From Congeria kusceri (Eukaryota > Mollusca > Bivalvia > Myida > Dreissenidae), in the NCBI GenBank assembly GCA_027627225.1, contig CM051028.1, positions 20,173,701 to 20,237,700 on the forward strand: a stretch of DNA of 64,000 bases, given 5' to 3'. Each line of letters opens with the position of its first letter. The stretch's first letter is position 1. The position numbers and the translations under genes are program-made. The notes under the pieces were generated by a model, which searched no databases, had not been told where the DNA came from, and worked only from the letters and a program-made list of their open reading frames with translations. This document shows, piece by piece, positions 45,957 through 57,288 of the stretch.

Positions 45957-47780
45957 ATGGACTGTGAAGCCTGCCATACTTCCTTCCCCATCAAGAGGGA
46001 TTTAAGAAACCATCTTGCCAAGACTGATCATCAGCGACTGAGATATGTATGTGTATGGTGCGTGGGCAAGCACCCCAGAGAATTCAAATCTGACTGGGAC
46101 CTGCGTAGGCACATCAGGGCTCAGCACCCAAGCGATCACGACAGAAGTCTCCGAGAATTTCCTCGTCTTCTCTCTTCTGAAAACATGTACTTCTTTTGCA
46201 ACAACCCTCAGTTTCACCTTTTAACAAATTCCTCCCCGAACCCTTCATCAAAGGAGGCTACTGAAGCCAAGAGGCTTGTCACCAAATGGGCAACCGGAAG
46301 AGTCCCAGGTATTTCCAAATGGTTCGTGGGTTGGAATTTGCTCAATTCTTCATCTTCAGCGACATCATCGTCCCACACATCTGATTTGAAACTGGATCTG
46401 AAATCTGTCTCCATGAACTCTTCAGGCTGCACAGTTGTCTTCTTCACTGAATCTTACTACCTCAAAGCCACAATTCTATTGTCAACGTTGAATGATGCCC
46501 GAGTAGTCAGCCGCTTGGTACGACGAATGAATGCCCTTCCAAAGGACTTCCTCCTTCCTGTTGGACCCTGGAATCCAGGTACTACATCGCAACTAACTTC
46601 TGTTGCAGCACTATTGGGACTGGATCCACATCAAATTCACACGGTGGCAGTTCAGGACATTCCATCCTTCTCAACACACTCTTCTTCAACAGAATTCCAA
46701 GTTATTACCAGATAGCCAGTTCCAGCTGCCACAGCCTCTACACTGTCAGCAATGAGTCCAGCACCCTCTGCACCAGCCTTTGTTCCCGCCACTTCTTCAC
46801 CAGCTGGTGTCCCTGCCTTCACCTCTACACCTGCAGTCGTCACTGAATCCACCCCTGCACCACTTGAGGTCCAAAAATATACACCTGCTCCAGCTGATGA
46901 CTCTGAGTTCACATCTGCATCAGCCCTTGTCCATCACTCCACGCCGCAACCTATGTTCATTGATGAGCCTGAGAACTTTTCACTTGACTACAATGACATT
47001 CGAACACCTATTCCTGTTTCTGTTGGCTCTCCTCAACCTACTGAAGAAGTACAGACTACTGAGCACCATCCACCGCCATCAGAACTAACAGTATACTCCA
47101 TCCCCCCGTTTTATAGCCCAATTTCACCTGTTCCAGCCACACCAGTCCATTTAGCACCGACACCAAGTTACGATCCAGCAGAAACGCATGTACCATCCCA
47201 ACCACCAATCAACAAATTCAAGTCACCATTCACCAAACCACGTCCAAGACAATCTGCACCTGCGCCAGTTTACGTCCCAACACCACTTCACACCTCACAC
47301 AAAGAACTTCTCAAGACCAGAGCCCATTCACTTCTTCTCAAAGGCCGACTTCCGATCCTCCCGCCAGGTAGACGAGAATGGACAGGAGTTCCAGCCAACA
47401 GCATCCGACTGACATCAACACTTTCTTGGCCACCTACTGATTGGCATTCCTGGTCCCCAGACCAACGAACACTATAACAAGAGTTCGCCGCCATGACCCT
47501 CCATTCACACAGCATCCCACTACCAAGATCCTTGCTGAGGGCGAAGTTCAATTTCCTGTCCCTTCCCGGAAGTTTCGATGTCCACAACGACGCCCTCGCA
47601 GCAATGATGAAACACAATTTCAAACTCGTCCGACTCATTGCTCTCGGTGAAGACCCCACCTCTCCAGATGTCCAGATGTCTGTCCTCTGTGCGTTCGTGG
47701 CCCTTCCTCGTGATCCCTCCATCGATGATCTCCTACAACGTCTGACGCATGTGCCTTTCCGCCTGAAAAAGAAATACTAA
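45957..47780 (+). pseudogene. ORF3 of the LTR element: two C2H2 fingers and Pro/Ser-rich region
   Basis: One frame of about 607 codons interrupted by TAG (46713-46715) and TAA (47475-47477). The N-terminus has two zinc-finger-like motifs: C-x2-C-x12-H-x5-H (CEACHTSF…) and C-x2-C-x16-H-x4-H (CVWCVGKH…HIRAQH). A Ser-rich globular stretch follows, then about 250 residues rich in Pro, Ser and Thr, and a conserved C-terminal 100 residues with SLLRAKFNFLSLPGSF and ending RLKKKY. There is no signal peptide, transmembrane segment or cleavage motif, so it is not an envelope protein despite its position between pol and the 3' LTR. The function is unknown; nucleic-acid binding is plausible from the fingers. 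The second copy at 50009-51604 lacks the TAA. Confidence 0.75.
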
Positions 47781-47935
47781 GTATTTTGTGTATTAAATGT
47801 AATATAGTATTTTCAATACAATAAAAATTGTAATACATAACAAGTAACGTTGATTAATATTATTGTTATTCATTGCTTTTATTACAAAGATGTAATTTTC
47901 ATAATTGTTAAAAATTAGGAGAATTTTAATCTTTT

Positions 47936-47948
47936 AAGGTGGGGGAAA
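47936..47948 (+). promoter_or_regulatory. Polypurine tract
   Basis: AAGGTGGGGGAAA lies immediately before the 3' LTR, the expected primer site for plus-strand DNA synthesis. It is repeated at 51761-51773 before LTR3. Confidence 0.8.
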
Positions 47949-49182
47949 TGTAATGTACATATTCTTATCTTACAAGTAAATATTGTCCGAATTCACTCCC
48001 CATCCGAATATTAGTACATGATATTATTGTTGTTATTGCTTTGTCTATAAAAATCCATTGTTTTAGCAGGATATTGTTCTACAAACTTTAATGAATTTAA
48101 AGCTTTGTATTTACCTCCGGTTTAGTCCATTTAACGTTGATTGTTGACAGAATAATCCATTTTTGCACAGTACCAAAATTCCTGCACTGTATTACGGCTG
48201 CAGCAATGTACATTGTTTACTACACGCGTAGGAATATGATGGAATGTTATTAAATGCATTTTATCCTTAAAGACTTGTCAAGATGTTAATAATAGCTTTT
48301 CTTGGTGCATTATAAGATTATTTATATTATAAATTGCATATTGTTCATACATGTTTATTGTTAAACCTTAATGGTTCACTAGGAACTATTTGAGACGCTG
48401 GCTGCGTAGGAATTACTGAAGTTGTCATGATGCAGCATTTCAAATTGTATTGTTATAAATGCATATTTAAAGCTACTGTTGCTTTGATATATAGAGTTTG
48501 ACTTCTTCTATGATTAAGAAGTAATATTTATGTGATTGTTAATTTATTGGAATAGTAGTTTTAATTATTGTTAAGGAATAGCCACATTACTTCCTTATAT
48601 GCTGCAGGATGCTGCACGATTCTGATTGGTTGCAGCTGAATCTGCAGAATCTGATTGGCTGCAGCCAAATCTGCAGCATCCGAAAGGGTATATAAGGAGG
48701 TTCTCCTCTCAGTTTTGGCAACAGTTGCTAACAACAAACATCACTGTTCACTATATAGAAAACCTTAAAAGTAAAAACTCAAACATTATAAAAATCCTGA
48801 ACAACATTAAAGGTACGATTTCAAAACGCACTTAACTATTTTCTAACGCTCTAGCAATATATTTATTCTATTAACAGCTGATTATTATTAAAGTTATAAT
48901 AATATACTAAAGAACGTTTCTAGGAACTATTTTATGATACTGTAAAGATATTTCAAAAACTGAGCAACTGTTCGCCAAACGTTCGTCATTACTGTACCGC
49001 CATTCTGAATAAACCGAAATGAATATAATTATTATGTTATCGATATTATGAAAGTAGATCTACTAATAACTGATGATTTTTGAAACTTTAATTCATCTCC
49101 GTCTTTACTAGAGTTTGCTGCCAGACTCAAACTCTAATCGACACAGATATTATCAAGAATCTTCATTGTAAGGTAGCTTTCA
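47949..49182 (+). repeat. 3' LTR (LTR2)
   Basis: 1234 bp, TGTAATGTAC…GTAGCTTTCA. It shares the TATA region and poly(A) signal with LTR1. It has private changes (for example CCCCATCCG and CTACTAATAACTG) where LTR1 and LTR3 agree. AACT follows at 49183, matching the left flank of LTR1. Confidence 0.9.
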
Positions 49183-49742
49183 AACTGTTGCCATTGATGT
49201 GACATCAGGGAACCTGAGCCAGGAACCTGCAAATACAAATTATTAAGTCTATATTGTATAACTACAAGAAACTAAACATGATCATTGTTTACTAAATAAA
49301 CGGAGAACATAGCTTCATATATTACACTTTAGATGTCAAATTATGGATCATTTTTTTCACGTGTATGATGTGAATCAGTTAACACACACAATATTAGAAT
49401 CCGATTCAATATATACAAATAAAAAGACATAATAAATTTTTTCAATAGAAAATAAGATCTGAATAAATATATAATCAAATGATTGTATTATTTTACATAA
49501 TATTGATGTTCATATATTTAAAAAAATAAAGGAATTTCACATACAAACACCATTGTCGAACAAACCTGTATGCAATGTGGTGCAAATCAAGCCAGTCTTC
49601 TCGTGAATTCAACTCATTACATGGAGTTTATGGTTTATGGTGTGTCTTGCTTTTATACAACACTATTCATGAGCCAATATTCTATATTATGGCACCGAAG
49701 TAGCTAGTAACGTTCAAAGGAATCAAATGTTGCACACAGTAT
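49183..49742. other. Host DNA flanking the LTR element (copy 1)
   Basis: Begins AACTGTTGCCATTG. It is AT-rich and non-coding, and is repeated at 53005-53570 as part of the tandem duplication. It is not LTR sequence. Confidence 0.7.
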
Positions 49743-49990
49743 TGTCACCGATACAAGTGCACGATAACACTGTTTGTGATGGTAGATACAAGTGCATGAT
49801 AGCACTGTTTGTGATGGTAGATACAAGTGCACGATAGCACTGTTTGTGATGGTAGATACAAGTCCACGATAGCACTTTTTGTGATGGTAGATACAAGTCC
49901 ACGATAGCACTGTTTGTGATTGTAGATACAAGTCCACGATAGCACTGTTTGTGATGGTAGATACAAGTCCACGATAGCACTGTTTGTGCA
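49743..49990. repeat. 35-bp minisatellite, 7 units
   Basis: The unit contains GATGGTAGATACAAGTCCAC and GATAGCACTGTTTGT. Unit variants are GTGCAC/GTCCAC, GTTTG/TTTTTG and GATGG/GATTG. Since 35 is not a multiple of 3 and the unit has no minus-strand stop, all three minus frames are open. The resulting ORFs are artefacts. Confidence 0.9.
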
Positions 49991-50008
49991 CTTCTCTCTT
50001 CTGAAAAC

Positions 50009-51604
50009 ATGTACTTCTTTTGCAACAACCCTCAGTTTCACCTTTTAACAAATTCCTCCCCGAACCCTTCATCAAAGGAGGCTACTGAAGCCAAGAGGCT
50101 TGTCACCAAATGGGCAACCGGAAGAGTCCCAGGTATTTCCAAATCGCTCGTGGGTTGGAATTTGCTCAATTCTTCATCTTCAGCGACATCATCGTCCCAC
50201 ACATCTGATTTGAAACTGGATCTGAAATCTGTCTCCATGAACTCTTCAGGCTGCACAGTTGTCTTCTTCACTGAATCTTACTACCTCAAAGCCACAATTC
50301 TATTGTCAACGTTGAATGATGCCCGAGTAGTCAGCCGCTTGGTACGACGAATGAATGCCCTTCCAAAGGACTTCCTCCTTCCTGTTGGACCCTGGAATCC
50401 AGGTACTACATCGCAACTAACTTCTGTTGCAGCACTATTGGGACTGGAACCACATCAAATTCACACGGTGGCAGTTCAGGACATTCCATCCTTCTCAACA
50501 CACTCTTCTTCAACAGAATTCCAAGTTATTACCAGATAGCCAGTTCCAGCTGCCACAGCCTCTACACTGTCAGCAATGAGTCCAGTACCCCCTGCACCAG
50601 CCTTTGTTCCCGCCACTTCTTCACCAGCTGGTGTCCCTGCCTTCACCTCTACACCTGCCGTCGTCACTGAATCCACCCCTGCACCACTTGAGGTCCAAAA
50701 ATATACACCTGCTCCAGCTGATGACTCTGAGTTCACATCTGCATCAGCCCTTGTCCATCACTCCACGCCGCAACCTATGTTCATTGATGAGCCTGAGAAC
50801 TTTTCACTTGACTACAATGACATTCGAACACCTATTCCTGTTTCTGTTGGCTCTCCTCAACCTATTGAAGAAGTACAGACTACTGAGCACCATCCACCGC
50901 CATCAGAACTAACAGTATACTCCAGCCCCCCGTTTTATAGCCCAATTTCACCTGTTCCAGCCACACCAGTCCATTTAGCACCGACACCAAGTTACGATCC
51001 AGCAGAAACGCATGTACCATCCCAACCACCAATCAACAAATTCAAGTCAGCATTCACCAAACCACGTCAAAGACAATCTGCACCTGCGCCAGTTTACGTC
51101 CCAACACCACTTCACACCTCACACAAAGAACTTCTCAAGACCAGAGCCCATTCACTTCTTCTCAAAGGCCGACTTCCGATCCTCCCGCCAGGTAGACGAG
51201 AATGGACAGGAGTTCCAGCCAACAGCATCCGACTGACATCAACACTTTCTTGGCCACCTACTGATTGGCATTCCTGGTCCCCAGACCAACGAACACTATC
51301 ACACGAGTTCGCCGCCATGACCCTCCATTCACACAGCATCCCACTACCAAGATCCTTGCTGAGGGCGAAGTTCAATTTCCTGTCCCTTCCCGGAAGTTTC
51401 GATGTCCACAACGACGTCCTCGCAGCAATGATGAAACACAATTTCAAACTCGTCCGACTCATTGCTCTCGGTGAAGACCCCACCTCTCCAGATGTCCAGA
51501 TGTCTGTCCTCTGTGCGTTCGAGGCCCTTCCTCTTGATCCCTCCATCGATGATCTCCTACAACGTCTGACGCATGTGCCTCTCCGCCTGAAAAAGAAATA
51601 CTAA
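50009..51604 (+). pseudogene. ORF3 second copy, 5'-truncated
   Basis: It starts inside ORF3, so both zinc fingers are missing. It is open from 50009 to the shared TAG (50537-50539), then from 50540 to 51604 without the second stop seen in copy 1. The 342 codons from 50576 cover the Pro/Ser-rich region and the conserved C-terminal part ending RLKKKY. It is nearly identical to 46185-47780 apart from scattered substitutions. It has no splice acceptor or LTR upstream, so expression is unlikely. Confidence 0.75.
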
Positions 51605-51760
51605 GTATTTTGTGTATTAAATGTAATATAGTATTTTCAATACAATAAAAATTGTAATACATAACAAGTAACATTGATTAATATTATTGTTATTCATTGC
51701 TTTTATTACAAAGTTGTAATTTTCATAATTGTTTAAAATTCAGGAAAATTTTAATCTTTT

Positions 51761-51773
51761 AAGGTGGGGGAAA
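51761..51773 (+). promoter_or_regulatory. Polypurine tract, duplicated copy
   Basis: AAGGTGGGGGAAA, identical to 47936-47948 and directly before LTR3. Confidence 0.75.
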
Positions 51774-53004
51774 TGTAATGTACATATTCTTATCTTACAA
51801 GTAAATATTGTCCGAATTCACTCCCCGTCCGAATATTAGTACATGATATTATTGTTGTTATTGCTTTGTCTATAAAAATCCATTGTTTTAGCAGGATATT
51901 GTTCTACAAACTTTAATGAATTTAAAGCTTTGTATTTACCTCCGGTTTAGTCCATTTAACGTTGATTGTTGACAGAATAATCCATTTTTGCACAGTACCA
52001 AAATTCCTGCACTGTATTACGGCTGCAGCAATGTACATTGTTTACTACACGCGTAGGAATATGATGGAATGTTATTAAATGCATTTTATCCTTAAAGACT
52101 TGTCAAGATGTTAATAATAGCTTTTCTTGGTGCATTATAAGATTATTTATATTATAAATTGCATATTGTTCATACATGTTTATTGTTAAACCTTAATGGT
52201 TCACTAGGAACTATTTGAGACGCTGGCTGCGTAGGAATTACTGAAGTTGTCATGATGCAGCATTTCAAATTGTATTGTTATAAATGCATATTTAAAGCTA
52301 CTGTTGCTTTGATATATAGAGTTTGACTTCTTCTATGATTAAGAAGTAATATTTATGTGATTGTTAATTTATTGGAATAGTAGTTTTAATTATTGTTAAG
52401 GAATAGCCACATTACTTCCTTATATGCTGCAGGATGCTGCACGATGATTGGTTGCAGCTGAATCTGCAGAATCTGATTGGCTGCAGCCAAATCTGCAGCA
52501 TCCGAAAGGGTATATAAGGAGGTTCTCCTCTCAGTTTTGGCAACAGTTGCTAACAACAAACATCACTGTTCACTATATAGAAAACCTTAAAAGTAAAAAC
52601 TCAAACATTATAAAAATCCTGAACAACATTAAAGGTACGATTTCAAAACGCACTTAACTATTTTCTAACGCTCTAGCAATATATTTATTCTATTAACAGC
52701 TGATTATTATTAAAGTTATAATAATATACTAAAGAACGTTTCTAGGAACTATTTTATGATACTGTAAAGATATTTCAAAAACTGAGCAACTGTTCGCCAA
52801 ACGTTCGTCATTACTGTACCGCCATTCTGAATAAACCGAAATGAATATAATTATTATGTTATCGATATTATGAAAGTAGATCTACGAATAAATGATGATT
52901 TTTGAAACTTTAATTCATCTCCGTCTTTACTAGAGTTTGCTGCCAGACTCAAACTCTAATCGACACTGATATTATCAAGAATCTTCATTGTAAGGTAGCT
53001 TTCA
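51774..53004 (+). repeat. Third LTR (LTR3)
   Basis: 1231 bp. It shares the 9-bp insertion with LTR2 but agrees with LTR1 at several sites where LTR2 is changed. It has lost 3 bp near 52445 (ACGATGATTGG). It arose by segmental duplication, not by an independent insertion, because the flank and internal sequence are copied with it. Confidence 0.9.
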
Positions 53005-53570
53005 AACTGTTGCCATTGATGTGACATCAGGGAACCTGAGCCAGGAAGCTTCAAATACAAATTATTAAGTCTATATTGTATAACTACAAGAAACTAAACA
53101 TGATCATTGTTTACTAAATAAACGGAGAACATAGCTTCATATATTACACTTTAGATGTCAAATTATGGATCATTTTTTTCACGTGTATGATGTGAATCAG
53201 TTAACACACACAATATTAGAATCCGATTCAATATATACAAATAAAAAGACATTATAAATTTTTTCAATAGAAAATAAGATCTGAATAAATATATAATCAA
53301 ATGATTGTATTATTTTACATAATATTGATTTTCATATATTAAAAAAAATAAAGGAATTTCACATACAAACACCATTGTCGAACAAACCTGTATGCAATGT
53401 GGTGCAAATCAAGCCAGTCTTCTCGTGAATTCAACTCATTACATGGAGTTTATGGTTTATGGTGTGTCTTGCTTTTATACAACACTATTCATGAGCCAAT
53501 ATTCTATATTATGGCACCGAAGTAGCTAGTAACGTTCAAAGGAATCAAATGTTGCACACAGTATTGTCAC
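53005..53570. other. Host flank, duplicated copy
   Basis: Nearly identical to 49183-49742. Non-coding. Confidence 0.7.
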
Positions 53571-53955
53571 CGATACAAGTGCACGATAGCACTGTTTGTG
53601 ATGGTAGATACAAGTGCACGATAGCACTGTTTGTGATGGTAGATACAGGTGCACGATAGCACTGTTTGTGATGGTAGATACAAGTCCACGATAGCACTTT
53701 TTGTGATGGTAGATACAAGTCCACGATAGCACTTTTTGTGATGGTAGATACAAGTCCACGATAGCACTGTTTGTGATGGTAGATACAAGTCCACGATAGC
53801 ACTTTTTGTGATTGTAGATACAAGTCCACGATAGCACTGTTTGTGATGGTAGATACAAGTCCACGATAGCACTGTTTGTGATGGTAGATACAAGTCCACG
53901 ATAGCACTGTTTGTGATGGTAGATACAAGTCCACGATAGCACTGTTTGTGATGGT
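53571..53955. repeat. 35-bp minisatellite, 11 units
   Basis: Same unit as 49743-49990, but with eleven copies rather than seven. It ends by running into unique sequence after GATGGTACATATTTTC. Confidence 0.9.
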
Positions 53956-56230
53956 ACATATTTTCAGAAATAAAGACAACACATTTCGTAGTCCTTCATA
54001 AGGCTTCCACTTCAATAGATTGTGTACCGTAGATACTTCGTTAATAATTACACCAGTATAGGGAACATATAAACCCGCTCACTTTCATCAGTAAATACGT
54101 TCACAAGCCTTTTTGGTGGCTCACTGTTTGTATTTAGAAAATATATTTCAGTGATTTTAAAGAAAACGCAACATTTTGCTATAATGAAAATAACTCATCT
54201 ACATCATTATTAACCTACTTGTACCACAAATGCAAAATTTCAGGTCGATCCGCTAAGTAGAAATGCCCCCAAAACGCATTTGAGAATGACACATGATAAG
54301 CCATCTGGCTTGCGCTTCAGTACTTGGATTGTAAGGGGAGCGTGAACTAAAATTCGCACCTAAATCACATAAACCAGTCAAAATAACAGTTCGTTTAGAC
54401 AGGCTTCTCTAAAAACGGGTAGACAACGTGTCAGTTACGATATTAGTCACATTTATTTCCGTGAAAAGTAATAAACTAAATAAAATAACACAGTTACATG
54501 AGGAGTTTATGTATAAGTGGACCCTAAAGGGCCGGTCTCTGGTTTTCTTAAAGGTTAGAAACCAGTAAATCAAATTCCCATAGGGTCCCATTATAAAACG
54601 GCAATCTTTCCAAGCATTTTTCTAACATTTCCTTTATTTCAGATTGTGCAAGCCTGGTATCAATTTAAAGATCAATATGTCCTCTTCCAAACTTTGCAAT
54701 AAAAAAGATATGTCATGGTACTTCGAAGAAAATGCACCTCACTCGAATGCAGGCACCGGTAGAAACCAGGGTTTCGGCAGTCATATTTCGACAAACGCCC
54801 CTTACCACAGTAAACACACCCCAAAAGTTCACCTTTCAAGTTAGCCTCCAATGAAATGCACCAAAACGTTGCAGACACGCATAGGATAATAAAATAACCA
54901 CAAAAGGCATGTCTGAGATACCTAAATGGCTTTTATGCCAGAAGAGAAGAGGAACTCTTTAGTAATAGGCACTACTTTGGAATGGACCACGGAGGGATAC
55001 ACAATGATTTACTGGTATCTAACCTATAATCGGACACACTAAACGATCATGGTCAAATTACACCAAAACGGAAGTCACATCCTCAGGGTTACATGCTGTC
55101 AGTTAGATAATAAACACACAGGGTTCAGTGATTAGTGCAAATGGTTTTTAAAATACAGTTTAAATAATATGTTTTGGTATCAATTTAAAGGTATATATGT
55201 AAGAAATAAGAAATAAGACAGTTTTAGGCACTACTTTATCTTATATGGTTCCCAGCTTCATAACTTTTGGCCCATGTATTCATGCACAAAATGGCATCCC
55301 CCACGCCTGTCAAAACCGGTGTGTTTATTCTAAGGTAAATATTTTGAGTTACAACGTTTAGAAATTTTTGAAATGCTGTTTTTTCAAAAGATTATGGCCT
55401 TATTTTTCCAACAATGTATGGTGATATATTGGGAAGTCGCTTGGTCATGGTGAAAATTGAGATCAAACATTGAATATTGTATATGTAACAATGAAGGAAT
55501 TTATTTGCGCATGCGTAACCTCATTTTGATAATCACGAAGCCAAAGCGCAATCTTTTTTTATTTATGCTTAACAAACGCAATATACGTTGATTCTGTCGA
55601 ATAATTGAAGCCGCTAACCAAAAAGTAAATGCTTCGTTTTAGTTTATGTTTTATTTACAAAATATACGAAGTTTATTTGTGTAACTTTTTGCGATTATCA
55701 TCGTACGACGGTTATCCGAAATATACAGGAAGACACCGATACGTTACGAACTGAGTCGATGTTACCCGATTTCATTAGTGTGCGACTACCTTAAGTTAAA
55801 ATTTGTGTTATTGCAAAACAATATACATACATATTCCTTTAAAATGGTGACATTTTGTATGCAATGTATACAAAATAATGTTATTTAAATGGTATATTTG
55901 TACACATTTGATAGAATATACGCAATAACAATTGTAAAATATACTGCGTATTACTAAGGTATACAACTATACATGATATTTTATACATTTATTTAGTAAT
56001 GTTGATGACTTTGAAAGTTGTAAATTAAAACGCTTAAAGGGATCACAAATATTTATTCCATTTTTCATTGGATGCAAGCGAATTTATTCTTTGTGAATAA
56101 ACAGCAATCAGGTACAGAGTAAGTTCAAGCAACAAACACAACAGTATCCCACCAAATTAAATGTGTACTTATACTCCTTAGCCTTCTAAATTATAACTAA
56201 GTTCAAATATAACTAAGACAATCCTTGTCA
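53956..56230. other. Intergenic, nothing coding
   Basis: AT-rich. TATCAATTTAAAG occurs twice (about 54658 and 55178). CATTAGTGTGCGACTACC at 55773-55795 is the inverse of a stretch at 30387. No gene is supported. Confidence 0.35.
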
Positions 56231-57288
56231 AATAATAATAATAATAATAATAATAAACTACACAATTATTATATTGTTGCAAAATCACAAAAAGGCACGT
56301 TACAAAGCAATACTAAAATATTGTAAAACAAGCAATATGTTAACATAAATCACTGATTTGTTATTGGGTATTGACGTTCATTTTTTAATATAGTAATGGA
56401 AGATGACTGTCTTATATTAATCGGAATAAAATTCCATACATATTTGGCACAATTCGAGAATGTTCGTTTTCCATACTCGGCTTTAAACCGAACAGATGAT
56501 ATATCGTTGTGAGTTGTGGAATCTGAGAGCGTATGCATTGTTATTAAAGAAGTTATTACGTCATTGAAATTAGACGGCATTGAACCGAGTAATAAGTTAT
56601 GTACAATAGTTCCAATGAGGAAAGTAAACCTGTTGTCAAATGACAACCAACCTAGTTCTTAGAATCAAGGAACTGATGTAGTAGAAAATGGTTTATTAAG
56701 TATTATTTTAGCGGCCCGTTTTTGTAAGGAAGATACTCTTCACAAGTTTGATTGTGTTGCTGAACACCATTATGCGAAACAAATAGTTCACAGATGTTAA
56801 TATGAATGAGTTGTAAAATAATGTCCTTGTTTCATAGGTTAGGAAGCTTTTGATTCTTTTTAATAAGGCGAGTTTAGAATTGAGTTTGCGACAGACGTTT
56901 TTTGTATGCGGTTACCAACTGAGATGCTTGTCGATAGTTATTCCGAGAAAGTTGAACTAATTTATTTGCTCAATATCACTGTAATTTATATTAAGTGTAA
57001 GATTGTACGTAAAACTATTAGCTTTTGATAATATAATGCATTTAGTTTTGTTCGGATGTAATGACGTGTTGTTGAAGGAAAACCAAGTAAATGTAATATT
57101 TTGTCTAAATCGTTTCGCAATGAACAGTGTATATTTTGAATGTTACGTGTATTGTCGAATCATCTGCAGACGAAGATCAATTGTTGAGTTTTGAAGAAAG
57201 TCGTTAATATATATCAGACATAGGAGAGGACCAAGAATAGGTCCATGTTGTACACAGGCCTTGATGTTTTGAAATGAAGATTTCAATA
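56231..57288 (-). mobile_element. Degenerate LINE fragment (RT and C-terminus, minus)
   Basis: On the minus strand an RT block reads QHGPILGPLLCLIYINDF (about 57245-57190), matching the usual PQGSILGPLLFLIYIND. An ADDST remnant of the catalytic box follows in another frame (about 57170). A C-terminal block, VRFKAEYGKRTFSNCAKYVW followed by NFIPINIR, lies in 56350-56646. The fragment ends at an (ATT)n tail (56256-56231). Style is CR1/Jockey-like. Several frameshifts are present and the 5' part is missing. Confidence 0.6.

Larger units (their letters stand above)
32012..49182 (+). mobile_element. Ty3/gypsy-type LTR retrotransposon carrying a nested LINE
   Basis: Full layout: 5' LTR 32012-33236, primer site 33240, gag, pol (protease, RT, RNase H, integrase), ORF3, polypurine tract 47936-47948, 3' LTR 47949-49182. 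Gene order (RT before integrase) and RT style place it with Ty3/gypsy. The 4-bp sequence AACT borders both outer ends (32008-32011; 49183-49186), consistent with a target duplication. A 7.0-kb LINE (36457-43480) interrupts RNase H. Frameshifts and stops in gag, integrase and ORF3 make this copy inactive. The LTRs differ at only a modest number of sites, so insertion was fairly recent. Confidence 0.9.
46167..53955 (+). repeat. Tandem duplication of ORF3 part, LTR and 3' flank (about 3.8 kb unit)
   Basis: The sequence from 46167 (CTTCTCTCTTCTGA within ORF3) through the 3' LTR and its flank to the minisatellite at 49990 is repeated from 49991, offset 3824 bp. The second unit runs to the minisatellite ending at 53955. 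The two copies are nearly identical. The join falls between minisatellite sequence and ORF3. Confidence 0.9.

Noticed and set aside
46652..46912. Minus-strand Val/Ala/Gly-rich ORF opposite ORF3 (and 50476-50736)
   Set aside because: Shadow of the Pro/Ser-rich coding region.
45957..47780. ORF3 as an envelope gene
   Set aside because: The position fits, but there is no signal peptide, transmembrane segment, cleavage site or Cys pattern of an envelope; zinc-finger and Pro-rich content argue against it.
49704..50075. Three overlapping minus-strand ORFs with repeated TITNSAIVDLYLP-type peptides (also 53526-54015)
   Set aside because: Produced by a 35-bp minisatellite without minus-strand stops; all frames give the same peptide in rotation.
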